A DNA stretch of 64,000 nucleotides from Stenogyne calaminthoides (Eukaryota; Streptophyta; Magnoliopsida; Lamiales; Lamiaceae): the NCBI GenBank assembly GCA_037126765.1, contig JBBCBC010000025.1, positions 13,671,639 to 13,735,638 of the forward strand, given 5' to 3'. The notes under the pieces are model-generated. The model ran no database searches and was not told the DNA's origin. It saw nothing but the letters and a program-made list of their open reading frames with translations. Below, piece after piece: positions 45,433-58,007 of the stretch. A program made the translations under genes and the position numbers. The number at the start of each line of letters is the position of its first letter. Within the stretch, counting starts at the first letter, position 1.

Positions 45433-47069
45433 TGTTGGTCCCGTTTTGAAAACCCATTAGTGTGTTAAGTACCAATTGTAAATGCATATAAAACTGGGGT
45501 GAGGGAATGGTGGTTCCAATTTTTTTTCTTTTAAGCCATGTGTTTTGCTTATAGTCGAATGCATATGACAAGTAATAACATAAAGCAGTAAAGAACACAC
45601 AATTTTTATAGCGGTTCGGACAACTCGTCCTACATCCACTCTTCCCTTCATGGGGCACCAACTTAACCAACGGGACTTATCTCCCTCACGGGATCGCCTA
45701 CCCTCCCTTTCGGGATTGCTTAGATGTTTACCGAGTTCTCACTCAAACGGGACTTATCTCCCTCACGGGATTGCCTACCCTCCCTTTCGGGATTGCTGGA
45801 TGTTTACTGATTTCACACTCACCTACAAACTTAACCTATCAAACTGATTTGGGTAAGGTTTGTTTGGTTTCCAACTAGGTTGAGATTTTTCCTTACATTT
45901 GTTTAGCCTCAATGCTAAGGATGAGAAAATCTCTCTAAGCTTAGGATATTACATTTGTGCTTAGATCTAGGGTAGAACACTCTTGAATATATGCGTGTAT
46001 TTCTTGCTCAGTGTTCTATGGTGGGAATGCTTGAGTATATGGCTCTTGGCTCTGTAGCATCTTTTTCCACACTCTTCACACTGAATAATGAAGGAAGAAC
46101 TTGTATTTATAGTGTGGATTTGAATGTTACCGTTGGATGGAGTCACATTTAAATCCATACTATTCTGTAGCTTTTGCAAACTTCTTTCGGGCTTGTTGTC
46201 TTCCTCATTGGTCCACGCCAATTTGAATCTAGCGGCTATATTCTTGAGAATCTTACGAGTCTTGAGATTTATCTCGAGTCTTGGGTTTCTTAGAAGTCTT
46301 GATTCTTGATTGACAGACTTCTCTTGACGGACCTTATGCGATTCAGGCATCTTGACTTTTTCGAAATTAAGCGAGTTAAATTTTTCGACGGACTTCGACC
46401 CTCAGTCACTAGCTTTCAGCTTGTGATCATCAATAGCGTTCGATTGTCGATGAACATGACTTCAGATGACTTCTCTTCTGATTTCTTCTCGCGATCTGGT
46501 ATCTGATTTCTGGTTTTTCGATATCGATTTCTTCTCTCTGATCGATCATTTCAATTCGATCGGATCGATTATAACAACTCAGTCGATATCCGGTTTATCT
46601 GCATCAGATTAAGTACATCGAGGTTAGCATATCGGGTTAAGCCTCGATCTCGATCACTTTGATCTCGTCGATCTCATCTGCTTTCCTCTTCCGATCGCAA
46701 CCTCCTCTTCGATCCGGTCATCCGATCTTCGATCACCGCTTAGCTTTTTCTTTTCTTCCGATTTTGCCTGACTCATCCAGTTACCTCCGGAACTCATCTC
46801 ATCTCGATCAGTCTCGTCTGATCTCGATCAGTCTCATCTGCTCCTCTTCTGATCTGCAACCTCCTCTTCTGATTTGGCCATCTGATCTGGTCTTCTGATC
46901 ATCTGATCTCAGGTCCATCTGATCAGGTAACTTCTGATTCTTCTGATTTCGTGAGTTCCCCCTCAACTTGTTCTCTCGTTCCCCCTCAACTTGTTATCTG
47001 TAAGTTAGCTTAAATAACACAAGTCGATAATGTTTTGGCATAATTCATCAAAACTAAAATATCCCAACA
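45433..47069 (-). repeat. Solo LTR of SIRE type
   Basis: 1,637 bp. On the minus strand it runs TGTTGGGATATTTTAG...GGGACCAACA, and it is flanked by ATGAT on both sides (45428-45432 and 47070-47074). The target duplication and absence of internal sequence show a solo LTR left by LTR-LTR recombination. It contains a tandem 77-bp duplication (45669-45822) and a run of 'tctgatctcgatcag' repeats (46780-46930). Confidence 0.92.
45669..45822. repeat. 77-bp tandem duplication in the SIRE-type LTR
   Basis: Two units start AACGGGACTTATCTCCCTCA at 45669 and 45746. They are nearly identical over 'ctaccctccctttcgggatt', so this is a fairly recent duplication. Confidence 0.85.
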
Positions 47070-47686
47070 ATGATTATCCAATAAATTCAAGAAATCAAAC
47101 CTTTATTCATTTTTCCTTGCATTTTTCGAAAAATATGGGATAAAGGGAAGTGGAATTTTTATGAAAAAAATTTAATTATGGAGAAAAGAATATATGAGAT
47201 ATATTCAAGATTTCTTGGAGATAAAAAAAAATTTTCCTCCTTATTTTTCTAGTGGAAATATCGGTCACCCTTCTCCTATAAATAGAGGATGAATTTTTCA
47301 TCCCCAATGTAATTCCATGTGTTGGAAATATTAGAAATCCACAAAGGTGGTGGCAAAATATTTTATTTTTCTCCTTTATTAAAATCATTCGTGTGAATCC
47401 TTCCACCGGATTACGTTCGTGGACGCGGGACATATTTGGGAAGGCTTTTTTGGGTTGATCCATCGTCTCAACGGTTGTCTCTACAAGAGGTATGTAATCT
47501 CGTAACTCCTAGATTCTGCATGCTTAGGATTTACGTGGATTGCGTGTAGCATGTTGCTTATTTGCTTGTTTAATTATTATTTTGAATTGATTTAGGATTA
47601 ATTCATGTTTGTAATTAATTGATTAATTTAAATATGTATTTAAATTCATCTCGAATAGATCCGGGCACCCCATATTTCCTAACAAC

Positions 47687-47698
47687 TGGTATCAGAGC
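47687..47698 (+). other. Primer-binding site of B3
   Basis: TGGTATCAGAGC, two bases after the LTR end, intact initiator tRNA-Met type. Confidence 0.92.
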
Positions 47699-49167
47699 TT
47701 CGGTTTCGAGCTCTGACTTTTAAATTGTTATTTAAATAACAGGCCATTAAATTGAAAATTGGATAGTAGAATTACTAGATCTGTTTTGCAGGTATCCAAT
47801 TGTCACGGTATTTAATGTGTTTAATTTTCATGCGTATGAATGGTTTTAATTCGACTAGTTCGAATATGTTTTTCTCGTGAGAAAATCCACGAGTAGATTA
47901 TGTTATTTGATTTGTTCAATGTAATAGACTAGTTTAGATTTAAGGTGTATTTATTTTCTCATTAAATAAATCGTAACCTGATCGAAGACGAAGATGGAAA
48001 CGAGGAGTTGAGACAGACCCAGAACCGTACGCGTGTGACGTGCATCGCGCGAAACGTGCCAAGGGAGGCACGTGCGCGACGCGAGCTTTGTCAGGCGCAC
48101 GGGTGCGGTGTACAGCGCTAGACAGGGTCAGGCCTGGACGCGCGCAGATGCGGACGGGCGATACGCATGGGAGCGCGCATGGGCGCACGTGGCACCGTGC
48201 GTAGGCAGATGGGGCGAGGTTGAGCGATGGGCAGACACGCGCGCGTGCACGAGTGCGACCCGCCCATCGCCTGCCGAAGCTACCGAGAGATCCAAGAGCG
48301 ATGCGCGCTGCGCCTAGGCGTACGGGCGCGGTAGCTCGGCCAAGTGGCCGGCCGGATACGGGCATGCCCGGCTGCGAGCTGGTTGGCGTGATGCTTCGAG
48401 ACGAAATTTTTTTTCGAGACGAACGAGTGGGAGAAATTCATGACAATGTTTCTTCAAAATCAAGCCAAGAAAAATCAAACCATGACAGTTGAATAATTTG
48501 TGCCCAATATGTTTATTTTCTGCTTTGCTTGATTTATTGTTGTATTTTCTTATGCTTTATTTAATTTGTTTAAATGTATTTGCATGAGAATTGCCCAACG
48601 AAAAATCTCAAATTCAAAAATTACTAAGTATGTTTTAAACAATTAATTCGATTTTGAATTGAATTAATTTTAACCTCCATGATTTATTTATTTGTGAAAT
48701 CTTTTGGAGTAATTCCCCTAAGGAACGACCAAAAGAAAGCTTTCACATGAATAAATTCTCAAAAGGATGATTGTGAATTATTATTAGTGGCGACGATGAC
48801 CCTCCCAAGAGGCTCGATCAAAATAAAGTAGTAATTTTATATTTAATCATGGTTATTACTTAGGTATAAAATTGATATGCATATACTACGCCGAAGTCCC
48901 TGTCAATTCTGTATTGGTCAAGTGGGAGCCAACTATTAAAATTTTTTTTAATTAAAGGTTTGTAACTGTTCTTGTTTGTAACCTACTTGAATGTGATTTA
49001 AATGATGACCCTCCCAAGAGGCTCATTTAAAACTGTTTTGAGATGTTGGCTGATGCATGTTCATATTTTTTTGAGATTTCAATATGAATCATGTGATCGA
49101 ATTATGTGATTTTCTTTGTGTTGGTCCGGACATTCACACAAGATGCATGTTTATTTTCAGTATTATC
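47699..49167 (+). other. Leader of B3 with GC-rich island
   Basis: An untranslated leader of about 1.5 kb. About 47990-48410 is GC- and CpG-rich, and includes 'aaacgtgccaagggaggcac', which is also found in B1. Downstream, 'cgagacgaacgagtgg' and 'aatttgtgcccaatatgttt' are conserved between copies. Short open frames on both strands in the island are not supported as genes. Confidence 0.75.
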
Positions 49168-50032
49168 ATGTCACAACCTTTTAATCCACTGTTCAATGTA
49201 CTGAAAGACAATTTGCTTACTGGAGAAAACTTCGTTGATTGGTATCGAAAACTTACTATTGTCCTCATCGCACAACATCATAACTGGGTCCTTACTACAC
49301 CCAAACCAGAAAAGCCAACTGATGAGTCTAGCAAAACGGAAAAGAAAGAGCATGCTGACTGGGAGCGTTCCAACGAAATGGCAAAGTGTACCATCTTGGC
49401 TTTTATGTCAGATGTGTTGCAACACCAGCACCAAAACGTTGAAAACTGCTGCGGACATCATGGTCAATCTTAAAGCGATGTTCCAACATCAGAACCGTGT
49501 GGCTCGCCAGATCACCATGAGAGACATGCTCTCAATAAAAATGGTGGAGGGAACGCCCGTAAGGGAACACGTTCTCCAGATGATGGCTCACCTTAACAAG
49601 CTTCAGGTACTTGGTGCTGAATATGATATCGAGACCCAGATCGATTTCATACTCCATTCCCTGCCCAAAAGCTTCGAGTAGTTCAGGCTCAACTACCAAA
49701 TGAACAAGCAGGAGTTCTCCTTGCCTGGTCTGCTGCAAGCTCTAGTCTCGGCTGAAGGAATATTGGGAGAGAGCAGCCAAACCTTAGCGGCAGTTGGTCC
49801 ATCTTCTTCTTCTAGGCCAAAAGGAGGCAAGAAGAAGAAGAAGACCAAAAGTGAAAGCCAAGCTAACTCAAGTGTTTCCAAGGGCAAAGGAAAGGTGAAG
49901 AGGGAGGGTGGAGTGAATAATCCGGCTAAGGGGAAGTGTTTTAACTGCTGTAAAAAGGGACATTGGAGGTCAGCCTGTTCTAAACCCAAACGGAATGAAA
50001 AGAAAGGTAATTCTCACGCACTAGTTGTTTAA
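49168..50032 (+). pseudogene. gag of B3, with intact CCHC knuckle
   Basis: The ATG at 49168 opens MSQPFNPLFNVLKDNLLTGE and the W-rich capsid start (FVDWYRKL). A frameshift near 49435 moves the frame. KMVEGTPVREHVLQMM and FILHSLPKSFE follow, then a TAG at 49679-49681 that should read through to FRLNYQMNK. The final part, 49700-50032, has a basic low-complexity region and a zinc knuckle CFNCCKKGHWRSAC (CX2CX4HX4C). This is the most complete gag in the window: capsid and nucleocapsid that package the element RNA. Confidence 0.85.
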
Positions 50033-50300
50033 ACTTGTTTAGCGGCGTATGTTACCCATTCGTGGGTAATGGATACGGGGTCCACTAATCATGTTTGTTT
50101 CACATTACAGGGGTTCAAGCGGACCCGGCAACTTAGTGGAAGTGAAGTCCTCATCACGTTAGGTGATGCTACGAGAGTGGCAGCTGAAGCAGTGGGAGAC
50201 GTGCACCTGTCTTTTGAAGACAAGAGTTTAATTTTAAGAGATGTTCTTTATGTTCCTATTTTTCGGAAACCTTATTTTTGTTTCCAAACTATTTGCTGAT
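50033..50300 (+). pseudogene. Protease of B3
   Basis: A Copia retropepsin that cuts the polyprotein. The active site reads WVMDTGSTNHVC (Asp codon near 50072). LSGSEVLITLGDATRV and LRDVLYVP then match the family. A frameshift near 50270 (FRKPYFCF) separates it from the integrase frame starting at 50241. In B1 the same place reads FRKNLILVSKLF. Confidence 0.8.
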
Positions 50301-51498
50301 GGATATTCTGTTCGTTTTAATAAACATGTTACTGTTTTTCGTAACGATGTGGTTATCTGTCATGGAACTTTACGGAACAAACTCTATATTATTAACTGTG
50401 CACATCACTCACAGAATGCATCCTATAACACATCTACTATTTCAAGTAATAAAAGAAAACGTTCGACTGACGTGAACGAGACACTTCTTTGGCACCTAAG
50501 ATTAGGTCATATTAACCCGAAAAGGATCCAAAGGTTGGTCCAAGATGGTTCATTGGAGTCCCTCGGGATTGAACCATTTCCAACTTGCGAATCATGCTTG
50601 GAGGTTAAAATGACCAAGAGGGCATTTGGAGCCAAGGGGCTTAGAGCTAAAGAAATGTTGGAGATCGTTCACACCGATGTGTGTGGTCCAATGCAAATCA
50701 AAGCTAGAGGTGGCTACGAGTATTTTGTTACGTTTATCGATGATTACTCACGCTATGGGTACATTTTCCTAATGAAGCATAAATCTGAGACTTTTGATAA
50801 ATTCAAAGAATTTAAGGCTCAAGCAGAGAATCATAAGGAAAAGAGTATCAAGTTTCTACAATCTGATCGCGGAGGTGAATACCTCAGCGATGAATTTTTG
50901 AACTACCTGTTGGATGAAGGGATTGCGTCCCAGTTAACTGCACCTGGTACCCCTCAACAAAACGGGGTTGCAGAACGAAGAAATAGAACGCTTTTAGAAA
51001 TAGTAAGGTCAATGATGAGTTATGCGGATTTACCAAAATCGTTTTGGGGTTATGCCTTGCAAACAGCAGCTTATATTCTAAACTTAGTGCCATCCAAATC
51101 GGTTCCCAAAACCCCTAGAGAATTGTGGATGGGGCGCAAGCCCAGCTTAGGACACATGAGGATCTGAGGTGTCCGGCATACGTGTTGGATAAGGAAGCTG
51201 GAAAATTGGACGCACGTTCGGAATTAAGGTTGTTTATAGGGTACCCCGAGGGAACAAATGGATGCATGTTATATGGTCCCGAAGATCAAAAGGTCGTAAT
51301 TAGTAAGCACTTTAGATTTTTGGAAGAAGACTATATGAACGATAGAAAACCTAGAAGCGAGATTACCTTAGAAGAACTTAGGGGGGCCGACTCCGTTGCC
51401 AACTGTACAAGACGACGTACCAAGCATCACACCTACACAACCAGAACCTCGTCGTAGTGGGAGGGTTGTCAGACAACCTGAGCGATTCTTGGGGTTAG
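50241..51498 (+). pseudogene. Integrase of B3
   Basis: The long open part (50241-51167) has the pre-integrase domain (LLWHLRLGHINPKR, CESC: HHCC zinc site). It also has the full catalytic triad: Asp in HTDVCGP, Asp in SDRGGEYLS, Glu in NGVAERRNRTL. A one-base change near 51165 shifts the frame to 51125-51457 (CPAYVLDKEAGKLD, LRLFIGYPEGTNG). A second shift occurs near 51390. The domain then runs to the insertion of a solo LTR at 51499. Confidence 0.87.
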
Positions 51499-53335
51499 TG
51501 TTGGGATTATACTGGAAAGTATGCTTTTTAATTTGTATAATCAAAACTGAATTTCGGACTTATTTACTGAAATAAATTGTTTATCACTGATGCTTTAAAT
51601 ATTATCGAATGTTACATATATTTACTCCATAACTATTCAATAATTCGTACGTGTTACATTGTAGTTAACTTAGTGATACTAGATCACAAAAGATTAAATT
51701 AATAGTCCCTTGTAACTAAAAGTACGCCATTCACGACCTAGATGGAAATGAACAACCCATCGTGAAAGGTTGAAGTGTAAGGCTCGGATTAGCTTGTCTT
51801 GACCAAGACATTACACTAGTGCATAATGATGCACTGAATAGGACCTACAGGAGGACAAATTCTTCAGAACTGAACAAGGAAGAATTAGACCTCAGTGGTT
51901 CGTTATTTCTTAATCTTCGTTCCTTAAATAGGATCACGTGTGATTGGTAACTGTTGCTTTGACTTATCATGGGTAGAGAATCAACGAGATTCAATACTTT
52001 TTATCTTGGGCAATATTATTGGTCACATGTGATTGCTAAGATTTAATACGGAGAATCGTGTGCAAGTACGCTTGTTTGATTTGCCCCCTTGGGAGGTTCA
52101 TAAGCTTTATCATACCAAATCTTGCAAGTGGAATTAGTTTCCGGTATGGATAATAATGTTGAATTGTTCCTTGACCAAGGACAAAAGATATTAATTAATA
52201 GAAAGTTATTTCAGTGGCTTGAATTAATTAATGGGCTAGATAATCTTAAACACGGGAAATAATAACCGGGAGCCATATTGACTGTAATATGGGTTAAGAT
52301 GGATAGTGCAATATTAATTATGTAGTGGGATTAATTAATATTTATGGGCTTGAATAATATTGTGGCTCAATATTGATAATTCAAGATCCATTGGAAGGTC
52401 CAATCTTAATTCTCCTAAAGGCCCCCTGAGTAGCCCAACATATAGTCCAATAACTGAAAAAGGTGTTTAAAATAAAATAAATATTGTTGCTTATTTTTCC
52501 TAATTATTTTTGAAATTTATAGATAAAAGGGGAGAAATATTTTCTTTGAATTTTGTTATGGAATGAAGATATGTATTCTTGGAATACAAGATTATCTCAT
52601 TAAATTCAAGAAATTTCCAACTTGGTTATTTACAAGGAAAAATTCGAATTTTTGAAAGATAAAGGGCAAGAAAGATTTTCTTGATTTTCTTGAAAAGATA
52701 TTATGGAAGATATGTATTTCTTGAAATACAAGAATATCTCATAAATTCAAGAAGATCCAAATCTTGGAATCTTGCCTATTATTTTCGAAAATTACTCCAT
52801 AACAAAGAGTAGGTGGGATTTTGTGGAATATTATAATTATGGGAAAAAGAATATAAGAGATATATTCAAGATTTCTTGAAGATCAAGAAAAGATTTTCCC
52901 ACATTATTTTCTACCACAATTGTCGACCACCTATGCTCTATAAATAGGGGATGACTCTTTCATTCCCAAGGACAATTCCACGTGCTGGAAAAATTAGTAA
53001 ATCCACAAAGGTGGTGCAACATAATTTATTTTCCTTTTGTTAATTGTTCACAAGTGTCCTACCACCGGATAGTCGAACAAGGATTAAGGGAATACTTGGG
53101 AAGTTCTTTTGGTTAGTCTAATCAGCCAGATCACTGTCATCCCAAGAGGTACATTCACGTAAACTCGTAGAATTCCGCATGCATAGGATATACGTGAATT
53201 AATTATATGCATGATATGTTGTTGGATTATTATTTGAATTAATATAGGATTAATTCATGCTAGTAATAATTGAAAGAATTAAATTTGTATTTAAATATTC
53301 ACCCCGAATAGATCTGTGCAACTTATTCCCCAACA
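51499..53335 (+). repeat. Solo LTR of Copia B family inside B3 pol
   Basis: 1,837 bp, TGTTGGGATTATACTGG...TTATTCCCCAACA, with TATA box at 52939-52947. It interrupts the coding stretch between the end of INT (RFLG) and the start of RT (IGESSDLI). The flanking 5-mers are GTTAG and GATAG, a target duplication with one mismatch. Confidence 0.9.
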
Positions 53336-53922
53336 GATAGGAGAGTCCTCGGACTTGATCTCAGGAGAAGAATCAGATTCATGGTCCTACAACGAGGCGA
53401 TCCAAGACAATGATGCAAATTCTTGGCAAACCGCAATGGAAGCCGAGATGGGTTCAATGGATCACAATAAAGTGTGGGAGTTAGTCGAACCACTTAATGG
53501 GGTAAAACGCATTGGATGCAAGTGGATTTACAAGAGAAAAAGGGGATCCATTGAAGCATCACAGATTCTACCATGGAAGCCGAATACGTAGCCGCTTGCG
53601 AAGCAGCGAAAGAAGAGGTTTGACTCAAGAACTTCCTAGTGGACTTGGACGTTGTTTCGGATTTTCCCAGCACGATCACGGTTTACTGTGATAACGCAGA
53701 GCAGTTGCAAATTCTAGGGAACTGAGAGCCCACAAAGCCAGAAAACACACAGAAAGAAAATACCATCTTATACGAGAAATCATTAAGAGAGGAGACATAG
53801 AGGTGGCAAAGATTGGGTCGGAAGTCAACCTAGCAGATCCATTCACAAAGGGTCTGACTCAGAGTACATTCGAGAGACATGTGAAAGGAATGGGTGTCAA
53901 GAGTGTTGCCAATTTGCTTTGA
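53336..53922 (+). pseudogene. RT start fused to RNase H in B3
   Basis: 53336-53550 is the N-terminal RT part (GESSDLISGEESDSW, SWQTAMEAEMGSMDHN, IGCKWIYKRKRG). At about 53550 the sequence jumps to RNase H (DSTMEAEYVAACEAAKEE), deleting roughly 1 kb by comparison with B1, including the YVDD catalytic box. RNase H then runs with stops and one frameshift to VANLL-stop at 53920-53922. The deletion removes polymerase activity. Confidence 0.87.
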
Positions 53923-54018
53923 GTATAAGTGGGAGAAATATTATTAGGTTCGTGTAGGTGATATTAGATGTCACATAGAACAAGGGACATGCTATAGTAT
54001 ACTTAAAATTAGACTTTG

Positions 54019-54034
54019 AGTATAAATGGGAGAT
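54019..54034 (+). other. Polypurine tract of B3
   Basis: AGTATAAATGGGAGAT directly before TGTTGGGG of the 3' LTR. Confidence 0.85.
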
Positions 54035-54868
54035 TGTTGGGGTTATATTGAAAAGTATGCTTTTTACTTTGTATAACCAAACTGAATTTCTTATTTACTT
54101 ACTGAAATAAATTATTAATCACTGTTGCATTAAATATGAATGAATGTTATATATATTTGTTGCAAACCTGATCAATAAGTAAGTACGTATTACGTTGTAG
54201 TTAATTTGGTGATACCAGATCACAGAAGATCAAATTAACAGTTCCTCGTGACTAAATAAAAATTCAAAACCCAGATGGAAATGAACAATCCATCATGAAA
54301 GGTTGAAGAGTAAGGCTCAGATTGGCTTGTCTTGACCAAGAGATTACACTAGTGCATTATGATGCGTTGAATAGGACCTACAGGAGGATAAATTCTTCGG
54401 TACTGAATATACAAGAATTAGACCTCAGTGGTTTGTTATTTCTTAATCTCCGTCCCTTAAATAGGATCGTGTGAAATTAATAACTATTGCTTTGACTTAT
54501 GATGGGAAGAGAATCAATGTGATTCGATACCTTATATCTTGGGCAATATTATTGATTACATGACGATTGCTAAGATTTAATACGGAGAATCGTGTGCAAG
54601 TATGACTTGCTTGATTTGTCCCCTTGGTGGGCTCAGAATCTTTATCATACCAAATCTTGCAAGTGGAAATTTATTTCCGGTATGGATAATAATGTTGAGT
54701 TGTCTTTACTCCAAGGACAAAGATATTGATTAATATAAAGCCTGTTCAGTGGCCTAATTAATTAGTGGACTAAGATAATCTTAAACACGAGAAATAATGA
54801 TCGGGAGTCATATTATTATGAAGTCGTAATATGGGTTAAGATGGATAGTTCAATATTAATTTTATAGT
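54035..54868 (+). repeat. 3' LTR of B3, 5' half only
   Basis: Closely matches 44334-45170 of its own 5' LTR up to 'ttaattttatag'. At 54868-54869 it switches to an earlier position of a different LTR copy. Confidence 0.85.
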
Positions 54869-56485
54869 AACTAAAAGTATGCGGTTCACGACCTAGATGG
54901 AAATGAACAATCCGTCGTGAAAGGTTGAAGTGTAAGGCTCAGATTGGCTTGTCTTGACCAAGAGATTACACTATTGCATGACTGATGCACTGAACAGGAC
55001 CTACAGGAGGATAAATTCTTCAGCACTGAACCAGGAAGAACTAGACCTCAGTGGTTCGTTATTTCTTAATCTTCGTCCCTTAAATAGGATCGTGTGTGGT
55101 TAGTAATTATTGCTTTGACTTATAACGAGTAGAGAATCAATGAGATTCAATACTTTATAACTTGGGCAATATTACTGGTCACATGTGATTGCCAATATTT
55201 AATACGAAGAATCGTGTGCGAGTACGCTCGTTTGATTTGCCCCCTTGAGAGGTTCATAAGATTTATCATATCAAATCTTGCAAGTGGATTTGTTTCCGGT
55301 ATGGATAATAATGTTGAACCGTTCCTTGACCAAGGACAAAAGATATTAATTAATGGAAAACTATTTCAGTGGCTCTTAAACACGGGAAATAATAATCGGG
55401 AGCCATATTAACAGTAATATGGGTTAAGATGGATAGTGCAATATTAATTATGTAGTGGGATTAATTAATATTTATGGGCTTGAATAATATTGTGGCTCAA
55501 TATTAGATATTCAAAGTCCATTAGAAGGTCCAATCTTAATTCTCCTAAAGGCCCCTCAAGTAGCCCAAAGATAATGTCCAATAACTGAAAAAGGTGTTTA
55601 AAATAAAATAAATTATTGTTGCCTAATTTTCCTAATATTTCGAAAATAATAAATAAAAGAGGGAGAAAGATTTTCTTTGAATTTTGTTATGGAATGAGGA
55701 TAAGTATTCTTGGAATACAAGATTATCTCATTAAATTCAAGAAATCTCCCACTTGATTATTTATCTTGAAATTTTCAAAAATTTTGAATAAATAAGGGAA
55801 GGAAAGATTTTCTTGATTTTCTTGAAAAGACATTATGGAAGATATGTATTCTTGGAATACAAGAATATCTCATAAATTCAAGAAGATCCAAATCTTGGAT
55901 TCCTACTCCTTATTTTTTCGAAAAATGTCATAACAAGAGGAGTTGGGATTTTTGTGAAATATTTTAAATATGGAGAAAAGAATATATTGGATATACTCAA
56001 GATTTCTTAGATATCAAGAAAAATATTTTTCCATCTTATTCCTAGTGAAAAATTCAACCTACACATCCTCTATAAATAGGGGATGAATGTTTCATTCCCA
56101 AGTGCAATTCCACGTGTTGGAAAAATTAGAAATCCACTAAGGTGGTGCAACATAATTTTATTTTTCTTTTTTTTGTTAAATTGTTCGTGAGTTCCTACCA
56201 CCGGATTGTTGAACAAGGACAAAGGAATACTTGAGAAGGACTTTTGGTGTGTTCGTGTGAACGGGATCCATCTTCTCAACGGTTGTCACTCCGGGAGGTT
56301 AGTTTACGTAAACTCGTAGTAATTCCGCATGCGTAGGATTTACATGAACTATTTGTATGCATGATTGGTTGTTGATTTATTATTTGAATTAATATAAGAT
56401 TAATTCATGCTAGTAATAATTGTTAGAATTAAATTTGTATTTAAATATTCAACCCGAATAGATCCGGACAATTAATTCCCCAACA
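54869..56485 (+). repeat. 5'-truncated LTR of another B-family element
   Basis: It starts at 'taactaaaagta', a position about 200 bp into the LTR, and runs to TTAATTCCCCAACA. The TATA box is at 56071-56079. It is closer to the solo LTR at 51499-53335 than to B3. Because a PBS follows, it is the 5' LTR of a separate, younger or recombined element. Confidence 0.85.
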
Positions 56486-56487
56486 AC

Positions 56488-56499
56488 TGGTATCAGAGC
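56488..56499 (+). other. Primer-binding site
   Basis: TGGTATCAGAGC two bases after the LTR end; intact. Confidence 0.92.
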
Positions 56500-57433
56500 C
56501 TCGGTTTCGGGCTCTGAATTTTAAATTGTAATTTAATTCATTTTCATTATATTTGAAATTGGATAGTAGAATTGCTATATCTTTTTTCCAGGTATCCAAT
56601 TGTCATGGAATTTAATGTGTTTATTTATGCATGCATATAAATTGTGGTTTTTAATTCGATTCGTTCGAATTCGTTTTGCCTCGTGAGAAAATCCACGAGT
56701 AGATTAGGATTTGTTTGATTTGATCAATGTAATAGACTAGTATAAATCTAGGTTTATTTATTTATTGTAAATAAATTGTAAACCGGATCGGAAACGGAGG
56801 CGGAGACGAAGAATTAAAAGATGGGATCGGGCAAGGGTGCAAGAGAAAGCGTCGCATCCAAACGTGACAAAGGAGGCACGCTACATGACGCGACGCTGCC
56901 AGCACGCATATGGGGGCGAGGCCATCGGGCGAGCGCCAGCGCTGGATTTCGTGATCGGACGGGCGCTGGCTTTTCGTACTTTGGCGCGCGAAGCGCCAGG
57001 CTGGGCGCCTCGATGCACACGGATGCAGGCGCGGCGCGCAAAGGATCGAGCATGGGCCCAGGACCGCCGACGCCGCGAGGAAGGCCGAACCACTTCGGCA
57101 GCGGCGCGGGCTGGCGGGCGCTACAAGACACGACACGACGCGATCGACATGGCCGGGTGGCGCAAAGGCGTGCCCCGATTCCAGCGAAAATCGACGGCAC
57201 GACATGATTTTTTGAGACGATCGAAGTGGGAGAAATTCAAGACGGCGTTTTTCAAAATCAAGCCAGTAAAAAAATCAAACCATGACAATTGGATAATTTG
57301 TGCCCGATATGTTTATTTTTCTGCTTTGCTTGATTTATTGTTGTGTTTTCTTGTGCTTTATTTAATTTGTTTAAATGTGTTTGCATGAAAATTGCCCAAC
57401 AAAAAATCTCATCTTCAAAAAATTACTAAGTAT
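56500..57433 (+). other. Leader of the truncated B-family element, with GC-rich island
   Basis: Same leader type as B3, with the GC-rich island at about 56800-57210. It stops at 57433, where a SIRE-type LTR begins, 'attactaagtatg|tgttgg'. Gag and pol are absent. The overlapping frames across the island on both strands are mutually exclusive and resemble no protein. Confidence 0.75.
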
Positions 57434-58007
57434 GTGTTGGTCCCGGTGAAAATGAGTCTTACACGTGTATGGGGGGGGAATACACGTGTTCAGTGTTTTA
57501 AAAACTTTTTCTTACTGAGGTCAGCTTGGGTCAGATAATCCTGAAGATTAGGTCCTGAGAAGCACAAATCACTCTGAGTCAAAGTCATCGAGACAAGTGA
57601 TCCCGAAGTCGCTTTCGTAAAACCTCAGATAATCCCAACTGAGTCCTGAGTGTCAGAGATCCTGAGTTGCTTGGATTAGACAGAAGAGTAAGTTCAGTTT
57701 GGTAACTATCTGTTCTAGCTACTCAGTCGAGCGGAATGGTTGACCCTTTAGATTATACTCGTTTTAAGCTTTGATGAAAACCTTCCTTTAATGGAATAGT
57801 GATTAGGCTGAGATTCAATTACATGCAACTTCCAGTGGATTGATTCCAACTGAAATATCAGTGAAAAATATGCTTTCAAACTCAGTGATGCAACAGTTAA
57901 GCACAGATAAAGAAAGCAATAAACAACACAACAATTATAGTGGTTCAGAGACTCAAGCTCCTACGTCCACTCTCTCTGATCCTCAGAGAAATTCACTAAA
58001 CACTTTT

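Larger units (their letters stand above)
44334..47684 (+). repeat. 5' LTR of B3, split by a SIRE-type solo LTR
   Basis: The LTR pieces are 44334-45432 and 47070-47684. It begins TGTTGGGGTTATACTG and ends TTTCCTAACA. The TATA box is at 47277-47285. The insertion site carries a perfect ATGAT duplication. Confidence 0.88.
44334..54868 (+). mobile_element. Copia element B3 (Tork/Angela-type) with two nested solo LTRs
   Basis: Plus-strand element: 5' LTR (44334-47684), PBS, leader, gag, PR, INT, part of RT fused to RNase H, PPT, 3' LTR start (54035-54868). Two later insertions interrupt it: a SIRE-type solo LTR (45433-47069) and a B-family solo LTR (51499-53335). The two ends share the same LTR subtype ('ggttatactgaaaa', 'tatatttgttgcaaacc'). 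The RT core is deleted and the 3' LTR is fused to another LTR at 54868, so it is dead. Confidence 0.88.

Noticed and set aside
47687..47698. tRNA-Met gene
   Set aside because: Only the 12-base primer-binding complement is present, at LTR ends (also at 1096 and 56488).
48072..48492. Open frames in the GC-rich leader of B3
   Set aside because: Same reason: a product of low stop-codon frequency in GC-rich DNA, not conserved at protein level.
56762..57388. A 183-codon and three shorter open frames on both strands
   Set aside because: GC-rich leader island with mutually overlapping frames; the longest runs into non-coding leader sequence.
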